Counted from the stretch's first letter, positions 17,705 to 26,633 are shown. The stretch: DNA of 64,000 nucleotides from Pseudoselenomonas ruminantium (GCF_900142515.1 NZ_FRBC01000007.1:60935-124934); one strand, 5' to 3'. Numbers and translations: made by a program. Notes: a model not told the origin generated them from the sequence alone.

Positions 17705-17733
17705 ATTATAACAAACCGTCCTCTATTAGGCAA
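17705..17733 (-). promoter_or_regulatory. Promoter of the second OmpM gene
   Basis: On the minus strand TTGCCT (17728-17733) and TATAAT (17705-17710) are 17 bases apart, leaving a leader of about 105 bases. Confidence 0.7.
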
Positions 17734-17779
17734 CAGCATGTCTGCATAAATGTGTAAAACTGTAAAACCGACCAAAAAA

Positions 17780-17804
17780 GGCCGTTCTCTTGCGAGAACA
17801 GCCC
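17780..17804 (-). terminator. Terminator after metQ
   Basis: The GTTCTC/GAGAAC core with flanking GGC/GCC pairs forms a hairpin with a four-base loop. On the minus strand it runs into six T (A run at 17774-17779), ending the methionine operon. Confidence 0.88.
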
Positions 17805-17813
17805 TTCACCTAT

Positions 17814-18620
17814 TTAGAATGCCGGTACAACTGCACCTTTATATTTATCTGTGATGAAATCCTTGACTTCCTTGCTCTTGAGTGCCTTGATCAGCGCCTG
17901 GATTTCCGGACGGTTTTCATCGCCTTCACGCACAGCGATGATATTCACGTATGGAGACGTGCTATCTTCCATGAACAGAGCGTCTTTCGTCGGTACGAGA
18001 TCGATCTGCATCGCATAGTTGGTGTTGATGACAGCTGCATCCACATCATCCAGCGTACGAGGAACCTGCGCCGCCTCCACTTCCTGGAATTTGAAGTTAT
18101 GCGGGTTGCCCGTTACATCCTGCACCGTAGCCTTTTCCTTCACTCCCTCTTTGAGCGTGATCAGACCAGCCTTCTGCAGCAGCAACAAAGCACGGCCGCC
18201 ATTGGTCGGATCGTTCGGGATGGCAATGGAAGCGCCGTCCTTGAGATCCTTAGCCTTCTTGGAATATACCCCCATGGGCTCGATATGTACACCGAAGGCA
18301 TTTTTGAGTTTTACATCCTTATGTTCTTCCATGAAGTTCACCAGATACGGTTCATGCTGGAAGAAGTTGGCGTCCAGTTCTTTGTCGTTGAGCGCCAGGT
18401 TCGGCTGCACATAATCGTTGAATTCCACGATTTCCAGCTTGACGCCGTCCTTTTCCAGCAGCGGCTTCACCACTTCGAGGATCTCGGCATGGGGGACAGC
18501 CGTAGCACCGACCTTCAGGGTCTTGGCGTCAGTCTTGGCTCCCTGCTGTTCACCGCCACAGCCAGCCAGGGCCATAGCCGCAATCAGCAAGGTGCCGATA
18601 AGAGCGAATACTTTTTTCAT
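17814..18620 (-). CDS. metQ: Methionine-binding lipoprotein of the MetNIQ transporter
   Basis: The 268-residue protein starts with a lipoprotein signal ending in the lipobox ALAGCGG. The mature part has the NlpA/MetQ features GATAVPHAEILE, FFQHEPYL and VNIIAVREG. It captures D- or L-methionine outside the inner membrane and delivers it to MetI. The gene is last in the order symporter-metN-metI-metQ and is followed by a clear terminator. AAGGAGG precedes the ATG. Confidence 0.95.
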   Translation of the reverse strand: MKKVFALIGTLLIAAMALAGCGGEQQGAKTDAKTLKVGATAVPHAEILEVVKPLLEKDGVKLEIVEFNDYVQPNLALNDKELDANFFQHEPYLVNFMEEHKDVKLKNAFGVHIEPMGVYSKKAKDLKDGASIAIPNDPTNGGRALLLLQKAGLITLKEGVKEKATVQDVTGNPHNFKFQEVEAAQVPRTLDDVDAAVINTNYAMQIDLVPTKDALFMEDSTSPYVNIIAVREGDENRPEIQALIKALKSKEVKDFITDKYKGAVVPAF

Positions 18621-18645
18621 GGGGATACCTCCTTATAATGAATAC

Positions 18646-19299
18646 TTATTTTTTGTCCAAACGTTTGGCAATCGTGTTACCCACAAATTGCACCGCCTGA
18701 ACGAGAACAATCAGAATGATAACGGTGGCAATCATCACATCCGGACGGAAACGCTGATAACCATAGCGGATAGCCAAATCACCCAAGCCGCCGCCACCGA
18801 TGGCCCCGGCCATAGCCGACTCGCCCACCAGACTGATAACCACAGTCGTAAGCTGTGCCACGATGCTGGGCATGGATTCCGGCAGCAGCACCCGACCGAT
18901 GATCTGCATAGGCGTTGCGCCCATGGAAAGAGCCGCCTCAATCAGGCCATAAGGCACTTCTTTGAGGCTCGTCTCCACCTGACGCCCTATGAATGGAACA
19001 GAAGCAATGACCAGCGGCACCATCGCCGCCGTCGTGCCGATAGCTGAGCCTACCAGCAGACGAGTGAACGGTACAATAGCCACCATCAATATAATGAAAG
19101 GAATCGAACGCACGGCATTGACCACAGTGCCAATCGCCTTATTGAGCGTCGGAGATTCCAGTATCTGCCCCTTATCCGTAGCATAGAGCAGCACACCTAA
19201 GGGGATGCCCAAAGCAGACGCGATGGCCATAGAAACGACCACCATATAGACGGTTTCCCCCAGCGCCTTAGTCAGCAGAGGAATCATGTCGTTTGACAT
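18646..19299 (-). CDS. metI: Methionine ABC transporter permease
   Basis: This 217-residue inner-membrane permease has five hydrophobic segments and the MetI landmarks ALGIPLGVLLY, VNAVRSIPFIILMVAIVPFT and the coupling-helix region near SLKEVPYGLIEAALSMGATP. I start it at the ATG at 19299, nine bases behind AGGAGG; the TTG two codons earlier is too close to that site. It overlaps the end of metN by 32 bases, which indicates tight translational coupling. Confidence 0.95.
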   Translation of the reverse strand: MSNDMIPLLTKALGETVYMVVVSMAIASALGIPLGVLLYATDKGQILESPTLNKAIGTVVNAVRSIPFIILMVAIVPFTRLLVGSAIGTTAAMVPLVIASVPFIGRQVETSLKEVPYGLIEAALSMGATPMQIIGRVLLPESMPSIVAQLTTVVISLVGESAMAGAIGGGGLGDLAIRYGYQRFRPDVMIATVIILIVLVQAVQFVGNTIAKRLDKK

Positions 19300-20329
19300 A
19301 ACCAATCACCTCCTCCTTGAGATCCCGGCTCTTGAGATAGTCAAGCGCCGCCTGCACCCGTGCCGTTTCCCCTCTGAGGCCGATGATCATGCGGCCAAAG
19401 GGCGTATTCTTGATATGGTCGAGATTACCAAACAGCAATGTTGTCTCCACATCCGGGAACCTGCGGATCATGTCGGCAATCACCGGATCATCCGCCGATT
19501 CACCAATAAAGGTCAACCGCATGAGCAGATAAGCATCCTCTGCCGGTTCCTGACTGATCTTCCCGCCCCGGAAAGCCGCAGGCAGATCGTTCGAAAGCAG
19601 GACGCTGATAAATTCCCTGGTAATGGGCTGCTGGGGATTGGTGAACACTTCCAATACAGTCCCCTGCTCAGCGATAACACCTTTATCAATAACGGCCACC
19701 TTATCGCAGATATCCTTGATGACCTGCATCTCGTGGGTGATGACCACCACGGTCAATTGCAATTTCTTGTTGATATCACGGATAAGCTCCAGGATTGCCT
19801 TGGTTGTCTGCGGGTCAAGTGCACTGGTGGCCTCATCGCAGAGCAGCACCTTCGGTTCACTGGCCAGCGCCCGGGCAATACCCACACGCTGTTTCTGTCC
19901 ACCGGAAAGCTGCGACGGATACTGGTCAGCTTTCGCTTCCAGACCGACCAGTTTCAATAACGGCATAACTTTTGCCCGGATCTCGCTGTCAGATTTCCCA
20001 GCCAGCTTCAGCGGGAACGCAATATTATCATAGACCGTCGCGGAAGACAACAGATTGAAGTGCTGGAAGATCATGCCGATATCCTTGCGCGCTGCCCGCA
20101 ATTCGCTATCATTCAGCGCTGTCATATCGCGCCCATCCACCATCACTTTGCCGCCAGTCGGCCGCTCCAGCATATTGATGCAGCGCACCAGCGTGGATTT
20201 GCCCGCACCGGACAGACCGATGATGCCAAAGATTTCCCCTTTGGCAATCTCCAGATCAATGCCCTTGAGTGCCGGCACCGGCCCCGCCGGACTTTCATAA
20301 GTTTTCTCCACTTTGGAAAACTTAATCAT
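19268..20329 (-). CDS. metN: Methionine ABC transporter ATP-binding protein
   Basis: The 353-residue ATPase drives methionine import. It shows Walker A GLSGAGKST (about 39), the signature LSGGQKQR (about 140) and Walker B VLLCDEATSALD. The last 80 residues form the NIL regulatory domain, which in E. coli MetN binds methionine and inhibits transport. I place the start at the second ATG (20329), giving the family-typical beginning MIKFSKVEKTY with GGGAG nine bases upstream. The gene follows a sodium symporter gene after about 22 bases. Confidence 0.95.
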   Translation of the reverse strand: MIKFSKVEKTYESPAGPVPALKGIDLEIAKGEIFGIIGLSGAGKSTLVRCINMLERPTGGKVMVDGRDMTALNDSELRAARKDIGMIFQHFNLLSSATVYDNIAFPLKLAGKSDSEIRAKVMPLLKLVGLEAKADQYPSQLSGGQKQRVGIARALASEPKVLLCDEATSALDPQTTKAILELIRDINKKLQLTVVVITHEMQVIKDICDKVAVIDKGVIAEQGTVLEVFTNPQQPITREFISVLLSNDLPAAFRGGKISQEPAEDAYLLMRLTFIGESADDPVIADMIRRFPDVETTLLFGNLDHIKNTPFGRMIIGLRGETARVQAALDYLKSRDLKEEVIGYVKRHDSSAD

Positions 20330-20351
20330 AGGCATTCACTCCCATCTCAAT

Positions 20352-21746
20352 TTATTTGCTAAAGAACAATGCGTAATAACCATTTACGAAAATAACCAAC
20401 ACAATAAGCGGTATGATATACGTCACATAGAAGCGGATCCACTTGGGAAACGCCATGCCACGCCCGGTATCTGCTTCCTTGATGAAGTTGTCCCAGCCCC
20501 ATCCATACCGACTTGTGCAGAACGCCATATACACCAGCGAACCTAAAGGCAGGATATTATTGGAAACCAGGAAATCCTCCAAATCCAACACGCCAGAGCC
20601 TTCGCCCAATGGCTGGATCCAGCTCCACTCATTGAAGCCCAGCACACAGGGCAGAGACAGCAGGATTACCAGAGGAATCCCCGCGCAGATGATTTTCCGG
20701 CGGTCAATGCGCAGCAAATCGAAGAAGCAGACCACGAGGTTCTCAAACACGGCGATAACCGTAGACATGGCTGCAAAGGTCATAAAGAGGAAGAACAACG
20801 TTCCCCAAAGACGCCCAAAAGGCATGGCATTGAACACATTCGGCAGCGTCACGAACAGGAGGTTCGGGCCGCTGGAAGGGCTGACACCATAGCTGAAGCA
20901 GGCGGGGAAAATAATCAATCCAGCCATTATGGCCACAAAGGTATCCAGGACGATGATCCAGATGGCCTCGCCTGTCAACCGCTTGCTCTTGCCGATATAG
21001 GAACCAAACACAGCCAAAGAGCCCATGCCGATGGACAACGTAAAGAACGCCTGCCCCATCGCGGCAAATATGACTTCCTTCAAACCATGTTCCATCAGAC
21101 GGCCAAAATCCGGATAAAGATAATACTTCAGGCCCTCACCAGCACCCGGCAAAAGCACGGAGTTGATGCCCAGGATGACCATGAGCCCCAGCAGGCAGGT
21201 CATCATGAACTTCGTGATGCGCTCCACCCCGGCTTCCACGCCCAGATAGCATACGCCGCCGCACAACAACACGATGGTCATCATATAAGCGCCCATGGTC
21301 ACAGGGTCCTGCAGCAGGCCGCCAAAGATCGCGCCGATACCCGCGGCATCCAAACCTTCAAAAGCACCTGTCGCTGTCTTATACAGATAGTAAAGCATCC
21401 AGCCCGCTACGGTGGTATAGAACATCATCAGGATCATATTGCCGCCAATAGCCGTATACTTATGCCAATGCCACTTCGTCCCTTTCGGTTCCAAAACGTC
21501 AAAAGACATAGCCGCACTGCGGATACTGGCACGCCCTACAGCAAACTCCGCCACCATGATAGGCAGCCCCAGGATAGCCAGGAAAATCAAATAGATCAGC
21601 ACAAAGGACGCACCGCCATACTGACCGGTAATATACGGAAACCGCCACACATTACCTAAGCCAATGGCACATCCCGCCGATACGAGAATAAACCCTAACC
21701 GGGTAGAGAATCCACTTCTTTCCAAACCTAAAAACACCTTCTCCAT
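20352..21746 (-). CDS. Sodium-dependent amino-acid symporter (NSS family), probably for methionine
   Basis: The protein of up to 464 residues has about 12 membrane segments and the NSS signature GFILVSAGCAIGLGNVWRFP, with the sodium-binding Gly-Leu-Gly-Asn region. It is the first gene of an operon with metN, metI and metQ, and NSS-family methionine transporters are known (MetP of Corynebacterium), so methionine is the likely substrate. The ATG at 21746 comes straight after a hairpin and a T run and has no ribosome-binding site. A TTG at 21725 has GGAGAAGG at a good distance and would give ERSGFSTRLGFILV right after the start, as in relatives. That TTG may be the real start. Confidence 0.85.
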   Translation of the reverse strand: MEKVFLGLERSGFSTRLGFILVSAGCAIGLGNVWRFPYITGQYGGASFVLIYLIFLAILGLPIMVAEFAVGRASIRSAAMSFDVLEPKGTKWHWHKYTAIGGNMILMMFYTTVAGWMLYYLYKTATGAFEGLDAAGIGAIFGGLLQDPVTMGAYMMTIVLLCGGVCYLGVEAGVERITKFMMTCLLGLMVILGINSVLLPGAGEGLKYYLYPDFGRLMEHGLKEVIFAAMGQAFFTLSIGMGSLAVFGSYIGKSKRLTGEAIWIIVLDTFVAIMAGLIIFPACFSYGVSPSSGPNLLFVTLPNVFNAMPFGRLWGTLFFLFMTFAAMSTVIAVFENLVVCFFDLLRIDRRKIICAGIPLVILLSLPCVLGFNEWSWIQPLGEGSGVLDLEDFLVSNNILPLGSLVYMAFCTSRYGWGWDNFIKEADTGRGMAFPKWIRFYVTYIIPLIVLVIFVNGYYALFFSK

Positions 21747-21813
21747 AAAAAAAATTCGCTCAAAGCGGATAACGATAGATAATCACTCATCTATCTTACC
21801 GCAAAGAGCGAAT
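21747..21813 (-). terminator. Hairpin and T run directly before the methionine operon (serS terminator or attenuator)
   Basis: ATTCGCTC (21754-21761) pairs with GAGCGAAT (21806-21813), GCGG (21765-21768) with CCGC (21799-21802), and GATAGAT (21774-21780) with ATCTATC (21789-21795), with symmetric AAA internal loops between the first two helices. On the minus strand the structure ends in eight T that run straight into the symporter start. It can end the serS transcript or attenuate the transporter operon. Confidence 0.75.
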
Positions 21814-21881
21814 CTTGTCCAGTCACAAGCGACACTTTATTGCGCTACGCTTGTATATTTGTACACCCAACAGCAAATGAT

Positions 21882-23153
21882 TTACCGAATCACTTCAACG
21901 CCGCCCATATAAGGTACCAGAGCCTTAGGAACTACCACAGAACCATCTTCCTGCTGATAGTTTTCCAGGATAGCAGCCACCGTACGGCCTACAGCCAGAC
22001 CGGAACCATTCAGCGTATGCACGAATTCCGGCTTGGACTTCGCATCGCGGCGGAACTTGATGTTCGCACGGCGCGCCTGATAATCCAGGCAGTTGGAGCA
22101 GGAAGAAATCTCACGGTACTTGCCCTGAGACGGGAACCATACCTCAATATCATAAGTCTTGGCCGAAGTGAAGCTCATGTCGCCCGTGCAGAGCTGCACC
22201 ACATGATACGGCAGTTCCAGAATGCGCAATACATCTTCAGCGGCATCCACCATGGATTCCAGTTCATCCCAGCTCGTTTCCGGCTTGACGAACTTAATGA
22301 GTTCCACTTTGTTGAACTGATGCTGACGGATAAGCCCGCGCGTATCGCGGCCAGCGCTACCAGCTTCAGCACGGAAGCAAGCCGTATAGGCGCTGTAGTA
22401 TTCCGGCAGCTTGTCGCCATCGAGGATTTCATCGCGATGATAGTTTGTCGTCGGTACTTCCGCCGTCGGCACCAGATAATAATCCTGACCTTCCAGCTTG
22501 AACATATCCTCAGCAAACTTCGGCAGCTGGCCCGTCCCCGTCATGCTGTCCTTGTTGGCAATGTAAGGAGCCAGCATTTCCGTATAACCATGCTTCGTGG
22601 CATGCAGGTCCATCATGAAGTTGATGCAGGCACGCTCCAGACGGGCACCCAGGCCCTTGTAGAACATGAATCGGGCACCTGTAACCTTAGCGGCACGGTC
22701 AGCATCAAGGATATCCAGATCCGCGCCGATATCCCAGTGAGCTTTCGGCTCAAAGGAAAACTCCTTCGGCGTGCCCCATTTACGCACTTCCGGATTCTCC
22801 GTATCATCCTTGCCGATAGGCACATCAGCCTTCGGCATATTCGGAATATGCAGCATGATATCCCGCAGCTTTTCCTCAACCTCTTTGAGGTCAGCATCCA
22901 AGGCAGAGATTTTCTCACCGACTGCACGCATCTCGGCAATCTTGTCATCCGCATTTTCCTTGTTCTTCTTCATGGCACTGATTTCTTTGGAAACCGCATT
23001 GCGTTCCGCCTTCAGCGTCTCCGTCTGCAGCAGCAGATTACGGCGTTCCTGTTCCAGTGCAGAAAAATCATCCAGATTCAGCGGATTACAACGATTCTTC
23101 AGCATCTGCTTCACTTCGTCCAGATTCTCCCGGACAAACTTAATGTCTAACAC
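21882..23153 (-). CDS. serS: Seryl-tRNA synthetase
   Basis: This class II synthetase has about 423 residues. An N-terminal coiled-coil arm (about 25-100) that grips tRNA-Ser is followed by the catalytic core, with motif 2 at [20 protein letters not shown] and motif 3 at [21 protein letters not shown] start it at the GTG at 23153, which gives the conserved beginning [14 protein letters not shown] and has GGAG ten bases upstream. Nothing resembling a T-box leader lies ahead of it. The promoter is about 60 bases upstream. Confidence 0.96.
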   Translation of the reverse strand: MLDIKFVRENLDEVKQMLKNRCNPLNLDDFSALEQERRNLLLQTETLKAERNAVSKEISAMKKNKENADDKIAEMRAVGEKISALDADLKEVEEKLRDIMLHIPNMPKADVPIGKDDTENPEVRKWGTPKEFSFEPKAHWDIGADLDILDADRAAKVTGARFMFYKGLGARLERACINFMMDLHATKHGYTEMLAPYIANKDSMTGTGQLPKFAEDMFKLEGQDYYLVPTAEVPTTNYHRDEILDGDKLPEYYSAYTACFRAEAGSAGRDTRGLIRQHQFNKVELIKFVKPETSWDELESMVDAAEDVLRILELPYHVVQLCTGDMSFTSAKTYDIEVWFPSQGKYREISSCSNCLDYQARRANIKFRRDAKSKPEFVHTLNGSGLAVGRTVAAILENYQQEDGSVVVPKALVPYMGGVEVIR

Positions 23154-23180
23154 TACACTCACTCTCCATATTTCATAGCC

Positions 23181-23285
23181 CTATTCCGGGGCGAAAATTT
23201 CATCTAGTTCGATATTATACAGCAAATAAACAGAAATTACCACTGCAACGAAGAGCATGCGCCAGACAATAATTTCTCCATCCAC
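23181..23285 (-). CDS. Possible 34-residue membrane peptide
   Basis: A GTG at 23285 opens a frame of 34 codons containing the hydrophobic stretch MLFVAVVISVYLLYNI followed by an acidic tail (ELDEIFAPE). It lies between the YkuD-like gene and serS and overlaps the serS promoter. The ribosome-binding site is poor and the start is uncertain. It could be a small membrane protein or chance. Confidence 0.25.
   Translation of the reverse strand: MDGEIIVWRMLFVAVVISVYLLYNIELDEIFAPE
23214..23242 (-). promoter_or_regulatory. Promoter of serS
   Basis: On the minus strand TGGTAA (23237-23242) and TATAAT (23214-23219) are 17 bases apart, the same pair seen at the walJ operon. Confidence 0.6.
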
Positions 23286-23298
23286 CTGCCGCAGCCAA

Positions 23299-24003
23299 TC
23301 AGAAGCTGGCCCCCAATTTATCCATGCTGTCAATCACAATGATACACTTGGGGTCAATGTGCTGTAACAAAAAGACCATCTTGTCCTTCGGAATCGCTAC
23401 GCCACCTTCAGTAAACGGCTTAGCTGCCGGGAAGCATTGGATAAACAGCCCAAAACCAATGACATGTTCATCATTTTTATAATTGAGACTGAAATAGCTG
23501 ATATTCAGGCAATGCTGGTAGCGATTGGGATAATCGATGATGTGTTCACTGGCCTTCTTATCCAGATCAGGCACCTTGCGGATATCCACCATGCGATTAT
23601 AAAATCTTGGCCGTTTATCCCCGGACCAGTACGTAAATTCGTCGGCCTTCACATAGGGAATCGCGCAGCCGGGATCATCAGCCAGACCAAAGGCCTTATC
23701 CACATGGAAATTTCCTACGGGAGTTTTTCCATCCCCTTCGCGGGTTTTCCCCAGACCATTGTGGCCGATAACTCCCGGCGTCGTCATGATCTGCTGCCAT
23801 TCACCGCCAGCGCCCCGATTATGCAGCGACACCCAGGCTGTCGTTTTATCCACACCAGCTACAACCAATATCTGATTGGACTGTTCTGCAACCGGCAACT
23901 TTCCCACCCAGTCCGGTGATTTCTGTGCTGCATTCACTAATGAGGATTGTAATATGAAACAAAGCGAAAAGACACATAAAAGAATTTTTCCCATTTTCCA
24001 CAT
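23299..24003 (-). CDS. Exported YkuD-fold (L,D-transpeptidase-like) protein lacking the catalytic residues
   Basis: The 234-residue protein has a signal peptide (about 1-25) and then a YkuD-like domain, with TTPGVIGHNGLGKTREGDGK, TPVGNFHVDKAFG and VGFGL-type strands. Active relatives have a conserved His and a Thr/Ser-x-Gly-Cys-Val-Ala motif. Here the last motif reads FTEGGVAIP near residue 199, so the nucleophile Cys is Gly (GGC codon), and the His position reads Gln in FIQCF. It is therefore probably a non-catalytic, exported wall-binding or regulatory protein. It sits next to genes for two other exported proteins. Confidence 0.75.
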   Translation of the reverse strand: MWKMGKILLCVFSLCFILQSSLVNAAQKSPDWVGKLPVAEQSNQILVVAGVDKTTAWVSLHNRGAGGEWQQIMTTPGVIGHNGLGKTREGDGKTPVGNFHVDKAFGLADDPGCAIPYVKADEFTYWSGDKRPRFYNRMVDIRKVPDLDKKASEHIIDYPNRYQHCLNISYFSLNYKNDEHVIGFGLFIQCFPAAKPFTEGGVAIPKDKMVFLLQHIDPKCIIVIDSMDKLGASF

Positions 24004-24053
24004 ATAGACTCACCCTTTCTGGCAGCCACGGCCCCCAAGCTCACCTTAACAGC

Positions 24054-25589
24054 TTATTTTTTCATATAGTTCCACTTTCCATTATCATACTGGAAAACAT
24101 GCTCATTCTTGTCCGCAGGAATTTTCTTTCCTTCTATCTCCAGGCTGCCAGATTTAGCATCCTCAAACACAAAACGCATATTGGGAACGCCATAAGCATT
24201 CATGACTTTCTTGATGACGACATTCTGCTTCTTTGGCACTTCATAAACAACGCCCTGACCCGGAGCGAACTTATCAATCTCACTCACATCCTTCTGGGCA
24301 CTGTCGGCAGGCAAATATTGCTTCAGGCTGACCTTTACCTTGTCAGCATCCTTCATCACATTATCCTTGAAGGGGAACTTATGCATATTGATCAGCATGC
24401 GCTTGAAGTAATTATTGTCCTTGAGCGGAATCACCGTACCATGACGCAGCGTATTGGGGCTCTTCAAATATTCCGCACTGTACGGACCGGTTTCGATCTT
24501 TCTTTCATCTACCATCCAGACAGTAGCCCGGGACTTCGGAGACAGATCAAAATCCTTGGCATAGTTGTCGCCGTAGATATAAACCGTGCCATTATCATTG
24601 AAGAAGGAGAAGCCCTCATAGCCCTTGATTGCCTGCAACGGCCACGTTTCCACTTCCTGGAAGCCCTTTACCGGAGATGTGGATTTCAGAAGCAACGGAG
24701 CCTTATTGTAGTTATCCGTGTATTTCTTCTCATCCTTCGCAATCATATAGTACGTGCCATTGATCTTGCGCACCTGAGCATCGATATAGGAATCCGAGCG
24801 TTTGGGCATCTCAATCTTCACGGCAGGGCCAAATTCACCCTTTTCAATATCATCGCAGGAGCTGACGTAAAGATCCATCAAGAATTGCGTCGGTTCCTTG
24901 TTCTCTTCGCGCTGCTTTGCAAAGTACACATAAGCCTTGCCATCATCATCGATAAAGAGATCCGGCGCCCATACTGCCCCCAACGTTGTCCGGTCGATGA
25001 CATTATAGCCCCGCGTTTCCCATTTCTTGAAATCACGGGTCTTGGCAATCCTGAAGGTCCGGCCTGTTTCGATTGGCTCTACATAGCACAGGTAAAACAT
25101 CTGGTTATGGTACTGGATGGAAGGATCACGCCCGGCTTGGCCTTCTAACGGCATAACATACTTCATGGTAACACCGTCACTTGTATAATAAGCCTCAGCC
25201 TTTACGTTCTCATTCGACGTGAAAAACGTGCCAAAGAAACCACTGAGCTCCTTAACCCCCGAAGTACGGATGGCAAACAGACCGTTATTCAGCTTGATGA
25301 CACTATCACCGTCTACGGCACCAGCCTTGTCCTGAATCAGATATTCTTCATCAAAGCCATCGCCTTTGGCAAAGAAGCCTCTAGTCTTCACCTTATCGCC
25401 CTGTTTCAGGCCATCTCCCTTCACCATATCAGCCACGGTATCACGGAACAGCACATCCTTTTTCAAGGCGTTTGCTTCCGCCATGACGGGCTGGAAAACA
25501 TCCCCATTGCTGAAGTTCCCCACACTAAGTGCGCCCATAACCATCATGCTCAGAGCTATCTTTCGCAAATTCTTCTTCGTATAAAACAT
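24054..25589 (-). CDS. Exported GH43-like beta-propeller protein with a tailspike-type N-terminal domain
   Basis: The 511-residue protein has a long signal region (about 1-38). Residues about 45-105 (VADMVKGDGLKQGDKVKTRG, then GFDEEYLI and NNGLFAI) resemble the small adaptor domain at the N-terminus of phage tailspikes and some pectate-lyase-like proteins. A five-bladed propeller of the GH43/GH62/GH117 type follows, with candidate acidic residues in GRDPSI (about 153), WAPDLF (about 207) and YEGFSFF (about 321). It probably binds or trims a polysaccharide at the cell surface. It is encoded between the YkuD-like and lectin-like genes, next to a polysaccharide locus. The substrate is unknown. 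Confidence 0.72.
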   Translation of the reverse strand: MFYTKKNLRKIALSMMVMGALSVGNFSNGDVFQPVMAEANALKKDVLFRDTVADMVKGDGLKQGDKVKTRGFFAKGDGFDEEYLIQDKAGAVDGDSVIKLNNGLFAIRTSGVKELSGFFGTFFTSNENVKAEAYYTSDGVTMKYVMPLEGQAGRDPSIQYHNQMFYLCYVEPIETGRTFRIAKTRDFKKWETRGYNVIDRTTLGAVWAPDLFIDDDGKAYVYFAKQREENKEPTQFLMDLYVSSCDDIEKGEFGPAVKIEMPKRSDSYIDAQVRKINGTYYMIAKDEKKYTDNYNKAPLLLKSTSPVKGFQEVETWPLQAIKGYEGFSFFNDNGTVYIYGDNYAKDFDLSPKSRATVWMVDERKIETGPYSAEYLKSPNTLRHGTVIPLKDNNYFKRMLINMHKFPFKDNVMKDADKVKVSLKQYLPADSAQKDVSEIDKFAPGQGVVYEVPKKQNVVIKKVMNAYGVPNMRFVFEDAKSGSLEIEGKKIPADKNEHVFQYDNGKWNYMKK

Positions 25590-25604
25590 ATTCTCAACTC
25601 CTAT

Positions 25605-26633
25605 TTATGCATCCCATTCGCAAATCAAACCAAAATTCTGCTTGCCAAAGAAGGGTTCATCGAAGCAGCTGCCATCGGAATTGATGTCATTCCATTCTCC
25701 AGCTTTGGTCTTCTTAGCCATCGGATTGGGCAAACGATAGAGCATCAATACGTCTTCCGTGCCCCAGTTATCCGGCTGCTTATCCGACCATTTCGTAAAG
25801 GTCAGCGGCTCACCATTCACCCAGCTCCAGTTATTGTTCTTGTCGCGGCGGGCACCTAACCAATAACAGTTCTTAGTTCCCTTCTTCTGCACCAATCCCC
25901 AGACAAAGGCATATTCTTCCTTGCTGGTAATGACAGCCAAATGACCGCCAGCTTCCTTACAGAGCATCTGTGCTTCCATCCAGGTAACATTTACGGTATT
26001 GAACACCTTGTAATGATGACCATTGAATGCCTCCACCCCAGGATAGTTCACATAGTTATCCGGCGTAGCCGTAGATGTATTGATACGATCTTCATAGGTC
26101 ATTGTCTGCGCTCTAACCGGTGCATAGGGAGCCGGTGCTACTGGTACAGGCGGTGCACTGTAACCACTTGGCGAGGCATCCATGGATACCGACAAGGGAG
26201 CATGCGTTGGTTCATGGCTGAGCACTTCCTGACCAGCCCGTTTGCGGGCCGCCAATTCATTAATGATCTGCTCCATCTGTGCGGTATCCACACGAGCCTT
26301 TATTTTGGCACGCCAGGTAGACATATTGGCATCTGATGTATATTCCGGCCCGGACAAAATCTCCACACGGCCAATGGCGGCGGTAACGATCTCATCCTTC
26401 GTCACCTCACCATTTACGACTTCGGTACTGCTGGTAAGCCAGGTACCAGCTCTCTCTACAGCCATTCGCTTGGCATCCTTGAAGGCACGTTGTTTCACAT
26501 CCATACGGGTATCATTGTCGCCCATATCCGCCTGCCCTTCGGCATCCACCTCAACAGGCTCTGCATAGGCCATTGGTACACCGCCCAAAAACAGCAGTGC
26601 CAATGACATCCCTAATAATTTTTTTCTAATCAT
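25605..26633 (-). CDS. Exported protein with a C-type lectin-like domain and an LPP20/FlgT-like N-terminal domain
   Basis: The 342-residue protein has a signal peptide cut near AYAEP. Residues about 28-135 resemble the LPP20 or FlgT-N type fold (VEVDAEGQADMG, then VKQRAFKDAKRMAVERAG). A Pro/Ala-rich linker (about 150-180) leads to a C-type lectin-like domain (about 205-342) with WMEAQMLCKEAGGHLAVI, QPDNW (about 285), GEWNDI (about 313) and the final ICEW. QPD and WND are the calcium and sugar-binding triplets of galactose-type C-type lectins, so carbohydrate binding is plausible. It sits beside the polysaccharide genes. Confidence 0.78.
   Translation of the reverse strand: MIRKKLLGMSLALLFLGGVPMAYAEPVEVDAEGQADMGDNDTRMDVKQRAFKDAKRMAVERAGTWLTSSTEVVNGEVTKDEIVTAAIGRVEILSGPEYTSDANMSTWRAKIKARVDTAQMEQIINELAARKRAGQEVLSHEPTHAPLSVSMDASPSGYSAPPVPVAPAPYAPVRAQTMTYEDRINTSTATPDNYVNYPGVEAFNGHHYKVFNTVNVTWMEAQMLCKEAGGHLAVITSKEEYAFVWGLVQKKGTKNCYWLGARRDKNNNWSWVNGEPLTFTKWSDKQPDNWGTEDVLMLYRLPNPMAKKTKAGEWNDINSDGSCFDEPFFGKQNFGLICEWDA

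Noticed and set aside
16175..17733. A riboswitch in the OmpM leaders
   Set aside because: The two leaders of about 90-105 bases do not share a clear structure and can be explained by strong promoters with plain untranslated regions.
21747..21881. A SAM riboswitch or T-box ahead of the methionine operon or serS
   Set aside because: I could not find the conserved cores of either (no kink-turn and SAM-I core, no T-box sequence). Only simple hairpins are visible.
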